A stretch of DNA of 64,000 nucleotides from Cupriavidus sp. WGlv3 (GCF_023952475.1 NZ_JALHRX010000003.1:434001-498000); one strand, 5' to 3'. Positions 35,529 through 47,638 are shown, counted from the stretch's first letter. Notes: generated by a model not told the origin, from the letters alone. Numbers and translations: made by a program.

Positions 35529-36868
35529 AGCTATACAACCAGGGTGCCACCCCCGTCTCGGTGACTTCGCCGGTGTCGTTCGCCGGCCTGATCGAAAAGA
35601 TCGAGATCCTGCGCTCGACGCTGCGCTGGGCGTCGAAGCTGGACCGGCCCGAGATCGAGAAGCTGCTCAAGCAGGCCACCACGCTGCGCGACGAGGTGAT
35701 GGGCCTGTCGCACAAGGAGCGCTTCGTGCAGGCGGCTTCGTCGGCCGAAGCCGCGTCTGAAAGCGCGGCCGAAGCCGCGCCGCCGCAGCCGGAGGTGGAA
35801 CGCCTGCCGCGCGAGCGCCGCCAGGCGCTGATGGAGCGCAGCTTTATCTTCGAAGGCACCTTCGGCGACAACCCCCGGCTGCTCGAAGCGCTGGAGATCG
35901 CCGAGAAGGCTGCGCCGACCGACCTGCCGGTGCTGATCGACGGCGAAAGCGGCACCGGCAAGGAACTGATGGCCAAGGTGATCCACGCCAACGGTGCGCG
36001 CACCGACAAGCCATTCATCTCGGTCAACTGCGGTGCCATTCCCGACAGCCTGCTCGAATCCGAGCTGTTCGGGCACAAGAAGGGCGCCTTCACCGGCGCC
36101 AGCAACGACCGGCGCGGCAAGTTCGAGAGCGCGCATACCGGCACCATCTTCCTGGACGAGATCGGCGAACTGCCGCTGACCGGGCAGGTCAAGCTGCTGC
36201 GCGTGCTCGAGGCGCACGAGATCCAGCGGGTCGGCTCGGACGAGATCATCTCGGTCGATGCGCGCATCGTCGCGGCGACCAACAAGGACCTGCGCAGCAT
36301 GAGCCAGGCCGGCACCTTCCGCGAGGACCTGTTCTATCGCCTGAGCGTGATCCACGTCAGCCTCCCGGCGCTGCGCGAGCGGCGCGACGAGATCCCGCTG
36401 CTGGTGTCGTACTTCAGCGACGAGGCCGCCGGCATGCTCCGGCGCGCGCCGGTCAGGCTGACGCCGCGGCTGCGCGACTTCCTGCTGCACTACGACTACC
36501 CCGGCAATATCCGCGAGCTGCGCAACCTGCTGTACCGGCTGAGCTGCCTGGCCGGCGATACCGCCGACCTGCCGCACCTGCCGCAGGACATCCGCCCGAA
36601 GCCCGCCGCGCTGGCGGTGGTGGCCAGCGGCGCGTCCGGCGCGGACATCGCCATGGCGACCTCGCTCAGCGAAGCCAAGCGCGCGGCCAGCGACGAGGCC
36701 GAGCGCGCCTTCCTCGAGCGCGGCCTGCAGGAGGTGGGCGGCACGGTCGCCGAGCTGGCACGGCGCTTCGACATGAACCGCTCGCACCTGCAGATGCTGC
36801 TGAAGAAGCACGGCATCCACTCGAAGGACTTCCGCGCCAGCCGGCAGGCCGAAGCCGGCAAGGGCTAG
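35525..36868 (+). CDS. Sigma-54-dependent transcriptional activator (no receiver domain)
   Basis: 447 residues. The AAA+ domain has Walker A GESGTGKE (140-147), the sigma-54 contact loop GAFTGA (187-192) and Walker B GTIFLDE (206-212). A Fis-type helix-turn-helix occupies about 395-435 (VAELARRFDMNRSHLQMLLKKHGI). The first 105 residues are not a receiver, GAF or PAS domain; they are helical and may be the input module. Last gene of the FHA-adaptor-isomerase-exporter operon. Sigma-54 promoters before all three peptide units make these the likely targets. Confidence 0.95.
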   Translation: MKLYNQGATPVSVTSPVSFAGLIEKIEILRSTLRWASKLDRPEIEKLLKQATTLRDEVMGLSHKERFVQAASSAEAASESAAEAAPPQPEVERLPRERRQALMERSFIFEGTFGDNPRLLEALEIAEKAAPTDLPVLIDGESGTGKELMAKVIHANGARTDKPFISVNCGAIPDSLLESELFGHKKGAFTGASNDRRGKFESAHTGTIFLDEIGELPLTGQVKLLRVLEAHEIQRVGSDEIISVDARIVAATNKDLRSMSQAGTFREDLFYRLSVIHVSLPALRERRDEIPLLVSYFSDEAAGMLRRAPVRLTPRLRDFLLHYDYPGNIRELRNLLYRLSCLAGDTADLPHLPQDIRPKPAALAVVASGASGADIAMATSLSEAKRAASDEAERAFLERGLQEVGGTVAELARRFDMNRSHLQMLLKKHGIHSKDFRASRQAEAGKG

Positions 36869-36887
36869 GCCGCGCCGGTGCCAGGCG

Positions 36888-37664
36888 TCAGGCGTCGAGC
36901 TCGGGGTTGACCAGGGTGCGGTCCGAGCCGCAAGGGTCGGCCGCGCGCAGCACTACCACCGATATGTTGTCGCGCCCGCCTGCATCGAGCGCCTTCTGCA
37001 CCAGCGTCAGCGCGGCCTGCGCCACGTCCTGCTGCGCCAGCACCGCGGCGATCGCATCATCGTCGACTTCGTTGCTCAGGCCGTCGCTGCACAACAGGTA
37101 GACGTCGCCGTCGGCCACGTCGGTCAGCAGCTGTTCCGGCGCCAGCGTCGGCGCCGCGCCGACGGCGCGCGTGATGGTGTTCTGCGCGGGATGATGGCGC
37201 GCCTGCTCCGGCGTGATCAGGCCGCGCGCAAGCAGGCGCTCGACCTGGTTGTGGTCGCGCGTGAGCCGCGCCAGCTGGCCGCCGCGCAGCCGGTACAGGC
37301 GGCTGTCCCCGGCCCACAGGCAGGCACAGCGGCTGTCGCCGGCCAGCATGACCACCACCGTGCTGCCGATGCAGCGCACGCCCAGGCGCGCGGCTTCATC
37401 GACCAGCGCCAGGTTCACGCCCTGCAAGGCCGCGCGCGTGGCGTCGATGCGGTCTTCCAGGCGCGCCTGCGGCGGCAGCGCCGCGAGCGCCCGCACCACT
37501 GCCTGGCTGGCGAAATCCCCCACGGCATGGCCGCCCATGCCGTCGGCCACGGCCCACAATTCCTGTCCCGGCAGGTCCAGGCAAGCGTCCTCATTGCGCT
37601 CGCGCACGCGCCCGACGTCCGTGCACGCCGCCGAGGTCCACCGGAAATGCGAGTCGAAACCCAA
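36888..37664 (-). CDS. PP2C-type Ser/Thr protein phosphatase
   Basis: 258 residues. Metal-binding motifs of the PPM family are present: RERNEDA (E25/D26), ADGMGGHAVG (D41/G42), GDSRLYRL, CSDGLSNEV and GGRDNISVV. No membrane segment, so cytosolic; the natural counterpart of the kinase at 20.5 kb and the FHA protein. Starts with TTG, supported by GGAGACC six bases upstream and by the absence of any other fitting start. It lies 75 bp after peptide copy 6 on the same strand, so it is probably cotranscribed from the sigma-54 promoter at 38085. Convergent with the activator gene. Confidence 0.93.
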   Translation of the reverse strand: MGFDSHFRWTSAACTDVGRVRERNEDACLDLPGQELWAVADGMGGHAVGDFASQAVVRALAALPPQARLEDRIDATRAALQGVNLALVDEAARLGVRCIGSTVVVMLAGDSRCACLWAGDSRLYRLRGGQLARLTRDHNQVERLLARGLITPEQARHHPAQNTITRAVGAAPTLAPEQLLTDVADGDVYLLCSDGLSNEVDDDAIAAVLAQQDVAQAALTLVQKALDAGGRDNISVVVLRAADPCGSDRTLVNPELDA

Positions 37665-37739
37665 GCTGGTCTCCGCTGCGATCCGCCACGATCCACGCCA
37701 GTGCCGGAGGGCGCCCGCTGGTGCCCGGATAAGGCCGGA

Positions 37740-38033
37740 TCAGACCAGCCTGCCGTCGTTCCTGGCACCCTGGTCGCCCCGGACATTGATGTTGGCGTTT
37801 GGCGCGTTGTTGCGGATGTCGATGTTCTGGAACTGGTTGTTTATCTGATCAGCATAGAAGCTGTAATTGATCTCGTAAAAGTTGATCACCGTGCCGAGCG
37901 GCGCCGGCGACGACGGCACGAACGGGCGGATCCAGCCGAACACCCACTGCCCACCCGCACCGCGTACGCGCGTCATGGCGGCGGGAGCCAGTTCGCGGCA
38001 GCCGGAAAGGTCATGGATCGAGAGGGTGGCCAT
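37740..38033 (-). CDS. Gly-Ala leader peptide precursor, aromatic/Asn-rich type
   Basis: 97 residues. Leader again 26 residues with DLS at 8-10 and Met20, but ends RVRGA instead of RVRGG; C39 peptidases accept Gly-Ala. The 71-residue mature part is rich in Asn and aromatic residues (INFYEINYSFYADQINNQF, then NIDIRNNAPNANINVRG). It does not share the NLNGNG core. Sigma-54 promoter at 38085-38100 with a best-match sequence. The phosphatase gene follows. Confidence 0.8.
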   Translation of the reverse strand: MATLSIHDLSGCRELAPAAMTRVRGAGGQWVFGWIRPFVPSSPAPLGTVINFYEINYSFYADQINNQFQNIDIRNNAPNANINVRGDQGARNDGRLV

Positions 38034-38084
38034 ATGCGGTCTCCGGTGGAAGGCGCCGATGCGCCGGGGCGGTACGGACGGTTG

Positions 38085-38100
38085 AGCAAGCGGCGTGCCA
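38085..38100 (-). promoter_or_regulatory. Sigma-54 promoter of peptide-phosphatase unit
   Basis: Minus strand TGGCAC-GCCGC-TTGCT, a full match to the -24/-12 consensus; about 40 bases of leader before ATG 38033. A near half-site TCAACA (38236-38241) lies 140 bp upstream. The gap 38034-38347 otherwise holds only the tRNA promoter. Confidence 0.8.
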
Positions 38101-38285
38101 CCAACGGGCAGAGGACCGGCGCAGGCCGGAATCCCGGGCCGGACGCGGCTTTCAGGCGGGGCGGGAACCAGCCGCCACTTGCAGCCGGCGCCGCCGCGTT
38201 GGATGCGCGCCGACACCCCGGCATGCCGGTGTCGGTCAACACCCACCACCGCCGCGGCGCCGGGCCGCGGGCGTGCGGATTTTGA

Positions 38286-38291
38286 TATACT
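38286..38291 (+). promoter_or_regulatory. -10 box for tRNA-Arg
   Basis: TATACT 57 bp before the tRNA; -35 not clear. Confidence 0.4.
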
Positions 38292-38347
38292 CCCGCCCGT
38301 CGCCAGGATCACCGCGCCCGCGGCTTCCGGTCCTGGCAGTCCTGTCC

Positions 38348-38422
38348 CTCGCCGTAGTTCAATGGATAGAACGAGCGCCTCCTAAGCGCTAGATACAGGT
38401 TCGATTCCTGTCGGCGGGACCA
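38348..38422 (+). tRNA. tRNA-Arg, anticodon CCT
   Basis: Full cloverleaf including encoded CCA. Acceptor CTCGCCG pairs with CGGCGGG (one T-G wobble); D stem GTTC/GAAC; anticodon stem AGCGC/GCGCT around CTCCTAA; T stem ACAGG/CCTGT around TTCGATT. Reads AGG codons. Lies at the right edge of the peptide cluster. Confidence 0.95.
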
Positions 38423-38601
38423 CCGATCATTTGGCAAGCGTCTGCCAGAATCCTTCCTCCCGCGTCATTCCAGGATTTTCAACGGCGTTATCGGCTGCCG
38501 CATCTCGTGCTCCGCCGTTGCAAATCCGCCTCGTCGGACAAAATCCGATACCGACCCGGGGGCCGACTGCAGATACTCACTGCGTCAGCTTTGGAGCAGC
38601 C

Positions 38602-38823
38602 ATGTCGGACGTTCACGTATTGCGGATCGAGGGACTTCAGTGGGTGGTGGAACGCGCGTGCGGCAGCGAGGGCCGTCTGCTTTTCCCCAACCGGGAGGCG
38701 GCCATCGCGGCCGGCACGGCGAAGGCCGAGGAAGACCGCGTCGACCTGATCGTCCACACGCGCGATGGCCGCGTCGGCCGGCGCATCTCCTTTGGCAAGG
38801 ACAAGGGCCGGATCCACCCATAA
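38602..38823 (+). CDS. Small DUF2188-like protein
   Basis: 73 residues. The WVVERA...GRLLFPNREAAIAAGTAKAEE...VDLIVHTRDGRVGRRISFGKD pattern fits DUF2188, a small beta-alpha-beta unit often seen in host-associated and soil bacteria. No function is known. No strong ribosome site is seen (GGAGCAGCC before ATG is acceptable). It follows tRNA-Arg by 180 bp with nothing else in that gap. Confidence 0.65.
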   Translation: MSDVHVLRIEGLQWVVERACGSEGRLLFPNREAAIAAGTAKAEEDRVDLIVHTRDGRVGRRISFGKDKGRIHP

Positions 38824-38947
38824 TGCCCTTGTCAGCGCGAATGATTCGCGTTGCCCGGTGAATTACCGATTTGTAGGACGGAGCCTGATACACAGGACTT
38901 TGCATCTGGCCTATCACCAAACCATATCGCTCAGATGGGAGATGGCC

Positions 38948-39226
38948 ATGCAACCGGGAGTCGAGCCCCTGCGCAGCATCGAGGAGGATCTCCAGGATCT
39001 GGACGAAACCGATCAGGCGATCGAGCGCCTGTCCAACCGAATCGATGCCCAGCAGCTGCGCGTCGCGCAGCTGAAGCGCGAGCGCATCAATGCCGACACG
39101 GCGGAGTCGATGCTGGCAAACATGCGCGCGAGCCTCAAGCAGCTCGTCATGCATCGCGCGCTGGTGGTGCATGCCATGGCCCGGCGCAGTGCCGGGCGTA
39201 CCCGCGTGGCCCGGTTTCAAAACTAG
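38948..39226 (+). CDS. Small helical protein of unknown function
   Basis: 92 residues, almost fully helical and charged, with heptad-like spacing (LQDLDETDQAIERLSNRID, then LRVAQLKRERIN), so a short coiled coil is likely. No family recognised. ATG 38948 has GGGAG six bases upstream; ATG 38942 is in frame but too close to it. Confidence 0.55.
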   Translation: MQPGVEPLRSIEEDLQDLDETDQAIERLSNRIDAQQLRVAQLKRERINADTAESMLANMRASLKQLVMHRALVVHAMARRSAGRTRVARFQN

Positions 39227-39322
39227 CCGACCTGGAGTCGGCCAGGCGGCGATCGGCAAGTGCGCTGCAATGCGGGGAACCGGGCGCCCCAGAACTGACC
39301 GGGGTTGGATTTTCCCGCGCTG

Positions 39323-39655
39323 TCAATGCGCGCTGGTCTTCGAAAACAGCTGGATCACCGCCACCCCGGCAATGATCAGCCCGATGCCGACACAGGCCGC
39401 CAGGTCCGGCACCTGCCGGTACAACACCACCGCGATCAGCGATACCAGCACGATGCCCGCGCCGCTCCAGATCGCATAGGCGATGCCGACCGGCACGGTC
39501 CGCATCACCAGCATCAGCAGATAAAAGGCCGCGACGTAGCCGGTGACCACCAGCACGCTGGGCAGCAGCCGGGTAAAGCCCTGCGAGGCTTTCAGGCTGC
39601 TGGTGGCGATGACCTCGGCGACGATGGCGAGGGCGAGAAGCACGTATCCGTTCAT
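39323..39655 (-). CDS. Small multidrug resistance (SMR, EmrE-like) transporter
   Basis: 110 residues, four membrane helices. The essential E14 is present in AIVAEVIATSSLK, followed by GFTRLLPS and the family segment VPVGIAYAIWSG. SMR proteins exchange cationic drugs or guanidinium compounds for protons as dimers. It stands alone; a paired SMR gene is not seen. Confidence 0.92.
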   Translation of the reverse strand: MNGYVLLALAIVAEVIATSSLKASQGFTRLLPSVLVVTGYVAAFYLLMLVMRTVPVGIAYAIWSGAGIVLVSLIAVVLYRQVPDLAACVGIGLIIAGVAVIQLFSKTSAH

Positions 39656-39913
39656 GGCATGCAGAAGAGGCTGGCCGGCAATGGGCCTGAGCCGGCATCT
39701 TAGCGTCCCGCGCATGTTGCGCCAAAGCCGCGTCCCTCCGTCGCGGTGGTTGTGCGCGGCGGCAAGGGCGGGTTGAATGTGACGAGCAGAACCATAACAA
39801 GCGGGTGCACGCTCGCCCGCGGCAACAGTAGTCCAGGCAGTCGCGGTAGTTTGCCTGACCAAGCCGGCACGAGATGGCGATGCCGGCGGCGGGCACGGGA
39901 ATAGGGGAGCGGT

Positions 39914-40432
39914 ATGCAGCACACTGGCATCGACGGCGCGGCCGTCCCGGCATCGTCGGCAACATCGGGGTCCGAGGCCCCGGCCATCGCGCCGGACGCG
40001 AATCCATGGCAGGACACCATTGCGGCGGCGGACCATGCGCTGGAAGAGGCCGCGCGCATCCAGCGCGGCGTGCAGCACAACCTGAAGCTGTTGCAGGACG
40101 TGCGCGCGCTGCGTGAAGAGTTGCGCAAGGCCCATGCGGAGATCGACCGCTACCGCGGCATGCATGCCCGGGTGGTGGTGAGCATGCGCCAGCTCGAGGA
40201 TGAGCACACCAGCGCGATGAGCCGGCTGCATGCCGACAGCGAGATGCTGCGGGTGCGGCACCGGGTCTACCGGCTGCTGGCCGAGCACTACGCGCGGGTG
40301 GCGCTGCGGCTGGATCCGGCGACCTTTGCCGGCGACCGCGACCGCGTGCTGCAGCACATCCTGTTCCAGCGCCGCAAGGGCGTGCCACCCGAGGAAATCG
40401 GCCTGTCCGACCTGGCTTTCCTGCTGCTGTAG
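39914..40432 (+). CDS. Coiled-coil protein of unknown function
   Basis: 172 residues: Ala/Pro-rich disordered start (1-30), a helical coiled coil at about 33-110 (ALREELRKAHAEIDRYRG), and a C-terminal helical part (VYRLLAEHYARVALRLDP...VLQHILFQRRKGVPPEEIG). A good ribosome site GGGGAGCGGT precedes ATG. No signal or membrane segment and no family recognised. Confidence 0.6.
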   Translation: MQHTGIDGAAVPASSATSGSEAPAIAPDANPWQDTIAAADHALEEAARIQRGVQHNLKLLQDVRALREELRKAHAEIDRYRGMHARVVVSMRQLEDEHTSAMSRLHADSEMLRVRHRVYRLLAEHYARVALRLDPATFAGDRDRVLQHILFQRRKGVPPEEIGLSDLAFLLL

Positions 40433-40452
40433 CCCCCGCGCCGGGCCTGCCG

Positions 40453-41631
40453 TCAGGCTGCCGGCCGGCGCAGCACGTGGTAGGCGAGCATGCCGCCCAC
40501 CACGCCCCAGAATGCCGAGCCGATGCCCGCCAGGGTCATGCCTGAGGCCGTGATCATGAAGGTCAGCAGGGCGGCTTCGCGCTCGGCCGGGGTTTGCATG
40601 GCGACGGTCAGGCCGTTGGCGATCGAGCCCAGTAGCGCGAACGCGGTCACGCCCACCACCAGTGCCTGCGGGAAGGCGGCGAACAGCGCGGCGATGCTGG
40701 CGGCCAGCGTGCCCGCGACCAGGTAGCCCACCCCGCAGACCACCGCCGCGGTATAGCGGCGGTGCCGGTCGGGATCGGCCTGCGGGCCGGTGCAGATCGC
40801 GGCGGTGATGGCCGCCAGGTTGATGCCATGCGAGCCGAACGGCGCCAGCGCGGCCGAGGCCAGACCGGTGATGGTGATCAGGCGCGAGGCCGGCACGTGG
40901 TAGCCATCGGCCTGCAGCACGGCCAGCCCGGGGATGTTCTGCGACGCCAGCGCGACGATGAACAGGGGGATGGCCAGGCTGATGAAGGCCGGCATCGAGA
41001 ACGCCGGCGAGGTCCACACCGGCACGGCCAGTTCCAGCCGCACGCCCGAGAAATCGAGCTGCCCGAGCACCCCTGCCACCACCACGCCGGCCAGCAGCAC
41101 CCCCGGCACCGCGTAGGCCGGCCACAGCCGCCGCCCCAGCAGGAAGGCGGCGAACATCGCCAGCAGCAGCACGGTCTGGTGCTGCGCCTGCACGAACACG
41201 TCCACGCTGATGCGGAACAGGATGCCGGCCAGCAGCGCCGAGGCAATGCTGGCGGGCAGGGCGCGCATCAGCTTGTCGAACCAGCCGGTCATGCCGGCCG
41301 CGGTCATCAGCAACGCGGCCAGCAGGAAGGCGCCGATCGCCTCGGCATAGGGCACGCCGGGCAGGCTGGCGATCAGCAGCGCCGCGCCGGGGGTGGACCA
41401 CGCCACCACGATGGGCACGCGCAACGCCAGCGACAGGCCGATGGTGGTGATCCCCATGCCGATCGACAGCGCCCAGATCCACGACGAGATCTGCGCATCG
41501 GTCAGGTGGGCCGCATGTCCCGCCTGGATCATCAGCACCAGCGAACTGGTGTACCCGGTCAGCGTGGCGACCAGCCCGGCGACGAGCGCCGACACGGACA
41601 GGTCGGAAAATTTTAGGGAAGCGGTGGTCAT
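40453..41631 (-). CDS. benE: BenE-family benzoate/proton symporter-like membrane protein
   Basis: 392 residues with about 12 hydrophobic helices. Family blocks: LTGYTSSLVLMIQAG, VAWSTPGAALLI near the first third, LASQNIPGLAVLQADGY and GSHGINLAAITAAICTG. BenE proteins belong to the NAT/NCS2-like fold and move benzoate with H+. No benzoate catabolic gene is nearby, so the substrate is uncertain. ATG 41631 fits the family start; a longer frame to 41667 adds no conserved sequence. Confidence 0.88.
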   Translation of the reverse strand: MTTASLKFSDLSVSALVAGLVATLTGYTSSLVLMIQAGHAAHLTDAQISSWIWALSIGMGITTIGLSLALRVPIVVAWSTPGAALLIASLPGVPYAEAIGAFLLAALLMTAAGMTGWFDKLMRALPASIASALLAGILFRISVDVFVQAQHQTVLLLAMFAAFLLGRRLWPAYAVPGVLLAGVVVAGVLGQLDFSGVRLELAVPVWTSPAFSMPAFISLAIPLFIVALASQNIPGLAVLQADGYHVPASRLITITGLASAALAPFGSHGINLAAITAAICTGPQADPDRHRRYTAAVVCGVGYLVAGTLAASIAALFAAFPQALVVGVTAFALLGSIANGLTVAMQTPAEREAALLTFMITASGMTLAGIGSAFWGVVGGMLAYHVLRRPAA

Positions 41632-41848
41632 CGGGACAGGCAGCAGGCACTTGGATACGGCCGCCATCTTCGCATGAGTGCCTTGGCCGTACCAATCTGG
41701 CCCAATCTGGTCCGATTCGGCACGGCCGCGGCGCGGCGACTGCCGTTGACGGGGCTTTCCCTTACGGACTTGTCCGACTGGAGTGGGCCGTGGCCGGTTG
41801 TTATGCTGGTTCCGTGCCTTGCGAGCAGGGCACCGAGGAGAGACTCTT

Positions 41849-41878
41849 GGGCCCGCAGTGCGCGGGCCCTTCTTTTTT
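41849..41878 (+). terminator. Strong terminator upstream of uup
   Basis: Stem GGGCCCGC / GCGGGCCC, 5-base loop, TTCTTTTTT. No plus-strand gene ends here, so it closes a short transcript or attenuates the uup leader. An extended -10 TGTTATGCT lies about 40 bp upstream (41798-41810 region). A TACAAT at 41908-41913 after it could be the uup promoter. The gap 41632-41984 holds nothing else. Confidence 0.75.
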
Positions 41879-41984
41879 GCCCCGGCCGGCTTGCGCTGCC
41901 GGTCGTCTACAATGCGGGCTGCCGCCGGACGCGCCCGTGCCGCCGGCCCGTCCCTTCTTTCCTCGCTGTCTCGCCTTCCTTCCC

Positions 41985-43919
<1,935 letters not shown>

Positions 43920-43947
43920 GGCCTGAGGGTCCGGCAAGCGCCGGACC

Positions 43948-44088
43948 TCACCCGCACCACGCCAGCACCATATTGGTCAGGTCGACCATGAAGCCGGGCC
44001 GCAGGTAACCGACGAACCCAAGCGCCAGCACCCCGGCCAGCAACGCCAGCCCGGCTGCCTTCGCCATGCGCGCCTGGGTCGTGTTCAT
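43948..44088 (-). CDS. 46-residue membrane peptide coupled to the MFS gene
   Basis: A single hydrophobic helix (AAGLALLAGVLALGFVGYL) and a short tail (MVDLTNMVLAWCG). Its ATG shares one base with the stop of the MFS gene (TGATG), so translation is coupled. Short enough to be missed by many annotations. Likely an accessory subunit or membrane-anchored helper of that carrier, by position only. Confidence 0.6.
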   Translation of the reverse strand: MNTTQARMAKAAGLALLAGVLALGFVGYLRPGFMVDLTNMVLAWCG

Positions 44089-45299
44089 CACGCCGCCGCT
44101 GGCTGGGTCCGCACCAGCGCCTGCTCGCGAATCGGCAGATTCACCAGCGCCGCCAGCCCCCCAAGCGCGATCGCGATCAGCCACACCGTGTTGTAGCCCC
44201 CGGTGCGGTCATACAGATAGCCCCCCAGCCACGCGCCGAGGAAACTGCCGATCTGGTGCGAGAAGAACACCACCCCCGACAGCATCGACAGGTATTTCAC
44301 CCCGAACACCTGCGCGATGATGCCGTTGGTCAGCGGCACCGTCGACAGCCACAGGAAACCCATCACTGCCGCGAACACCCAGGTGCTGGCGACTGTCAGC
44401 GGCAGCAGCAGGTAGGCGGCGATCACCACCGAGCGCGCCAGGTAGATCGCCGACAGCAGATAGCGCTTGGGCAGCCGCTGGCCCAGCGCGCCGGCAGTGT
44501 AGGTGCCGAACACATTGAACAGCCCGATCAGCGCCAGTGCCACCACGGCGACCTTGGGATCGGTCAGGCCCTGGTCCTTCAGGTACGGTGCCAGGTGCAC
44601 GCCGATAAAGACCACCTGGAAGCCGCACACGAAGTAGCCCAGCGTCAGCAGCTGGAAGTTGCGGTTGCCGAAGGCTTCGTGGATGGCCTGGCCGATGGTC
44701 TGGTGGTGGCCGCCGGTATGGGCGGCCTCGCGCGGCTCGCGCAGGGTCAGCGCCAGCGGCAGCATCACGCACGCCATCAGCGCCATCACGTACAACGCGT
44801 TCTGCCAGCCCAGGCCGGAGATCAGCCCCTGTTCCACCGGGATCATGAGGAACTGGCCGAACGAGCCTGCCGCGGCGGCGATGCCCATCGCCCAGACCCG
44901 CTTGTCCGGGCTGGCCACGCGGCCGATCACGCCGTAGACGATGCTGTAGGTGGTGCCGGACTGGGCGATGCCGATCATCACCCCGGCGCCGGTGGCGAAG
45001 GCGGTGCCGCTGGTCGCCAGCGCCATCACCACCAGCCCGGCGACGTACAGTGCCACGCCCACCATCATGATGCGCAGCGCGCCGAACTTGTCGGCCAGCG
45101 CCCCGGCGAAGGGCTGGCTGGCGCCCCACATCAGGTTCTGCAGCGCCAGCGCAAAGGCGAAGGTCTCGCGGTTCCAGCCGTGGGCCTGGGTGATCGGCAG
45201 GTTGAACAGGCCGAAGCCGTGCCGGATGCCCATCGAAAGCGTGACCAGCAGGCCACCGCACACAAGCACGGTGGTCAGGGAGAGTTGTCGGTTCTGCAT
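44088..45299 (-). CDS. MFS transporter (oxalate/formate antiporter-like)
   Basis: 403 residues, 12 hydrophobic helices. The segment MGIRHGFGLFNLPITQAHGW at the N-terminus and the ADKFGALR loop after helix 2 fit the OFA/monocarboxylate-type MFS carriers. Substrate unknown. ATG 45299 gives a normal MFS start (MQNRQLSLTTV). Divergent from parE. Confidence 0.88.
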   Translation of the reverse strand: MQNRQLSLTTVLVCGGLLVTLSMGIRHGFGLFNLPITQAHGWNRETFAFALALQNLMWGASQPFAGALADKFGALRIMMVGVALYVAGLVVMALATSGTAFATGAGVMIGIAQSGTTYSIVYGVIGRVASPDKRVWAMGIAAAAGSFGQFLMIPVEQGLISGLGWQNALYVMALMACVMLPLALTLREPREAAHTGGHHQTIGQAIHEAFGNRNFQLLTLGYFVCGFQVVFIGVHLAPYLKDQGLTDPKVAVVALALIGLFNVFGTYTAGALGQRLPKRYLLSAIYLARSVVIAAYLLLPLTVASTWVFAAVMGFLWLSTVPLTNGIIAQVFGVKYLSMLSGVVFFSHQIGSFLGAWLGGYLYDRTGGYNTVWLIAIALGGLAALVNLPIREQALVRTQPAAA

Positions 45300-45646
45300 G
45301 TCTTGGCTCGGTGTGCGGCGGCCGCGCCGGGTGAAGCGGCGCCGACAGGGATTGTCTTTGCTTGTTGTTTTACCGCGCCGGAACGGCAATCAGGTTTGCC
45401 GGGGCCGGGTGGTGGGCAGTTTACTCTGCCTCGGGAAAACGCGTACGGCGTCGCCCGCAGCCGCGGCGCCCCGGCAAAAAGTGCCGGCGGCCCGGCAAGC
45501 CGGACCGGCGCGGGCCGCGGGGCACGTGCGTTTTTTCTGCGGGATTGGCGTCGCGCGCTTCCATTACAATGCAGTGCCCGGTGCCCCGGCGCGTGCACAG
45601 TTGTACGCCTCGCGGCAGCCGGGACCATCACTTTCGTAGCGACTCC
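45300..45646. other. Divergent intergenic region MFS/parE
   Basis: 347 bp. A TACAAT at 45565-45570 is a possible parE -10 box with no clear -35. Nothing else recognised. Confidence 0.4.

Positions 45647-47638
<1,992 letters not shown>

Noticed and set aside
20545..37664. Remnant of a type VI secretion locus
   Set aside because: Kinase, FHA and phosphatase are present, but no tss sheath, tube, baseplate or ClpV gene occurs anywhere in the window.
38348..38422. tRNA-Arg as the attachment site of a mobile island covering 18.8-38.1 kb
   Set aside because: No integrase, no transposase and no copy of the tRNA 3' end was found at the left side near 18 kb. Base composition is not clearly different by eye.
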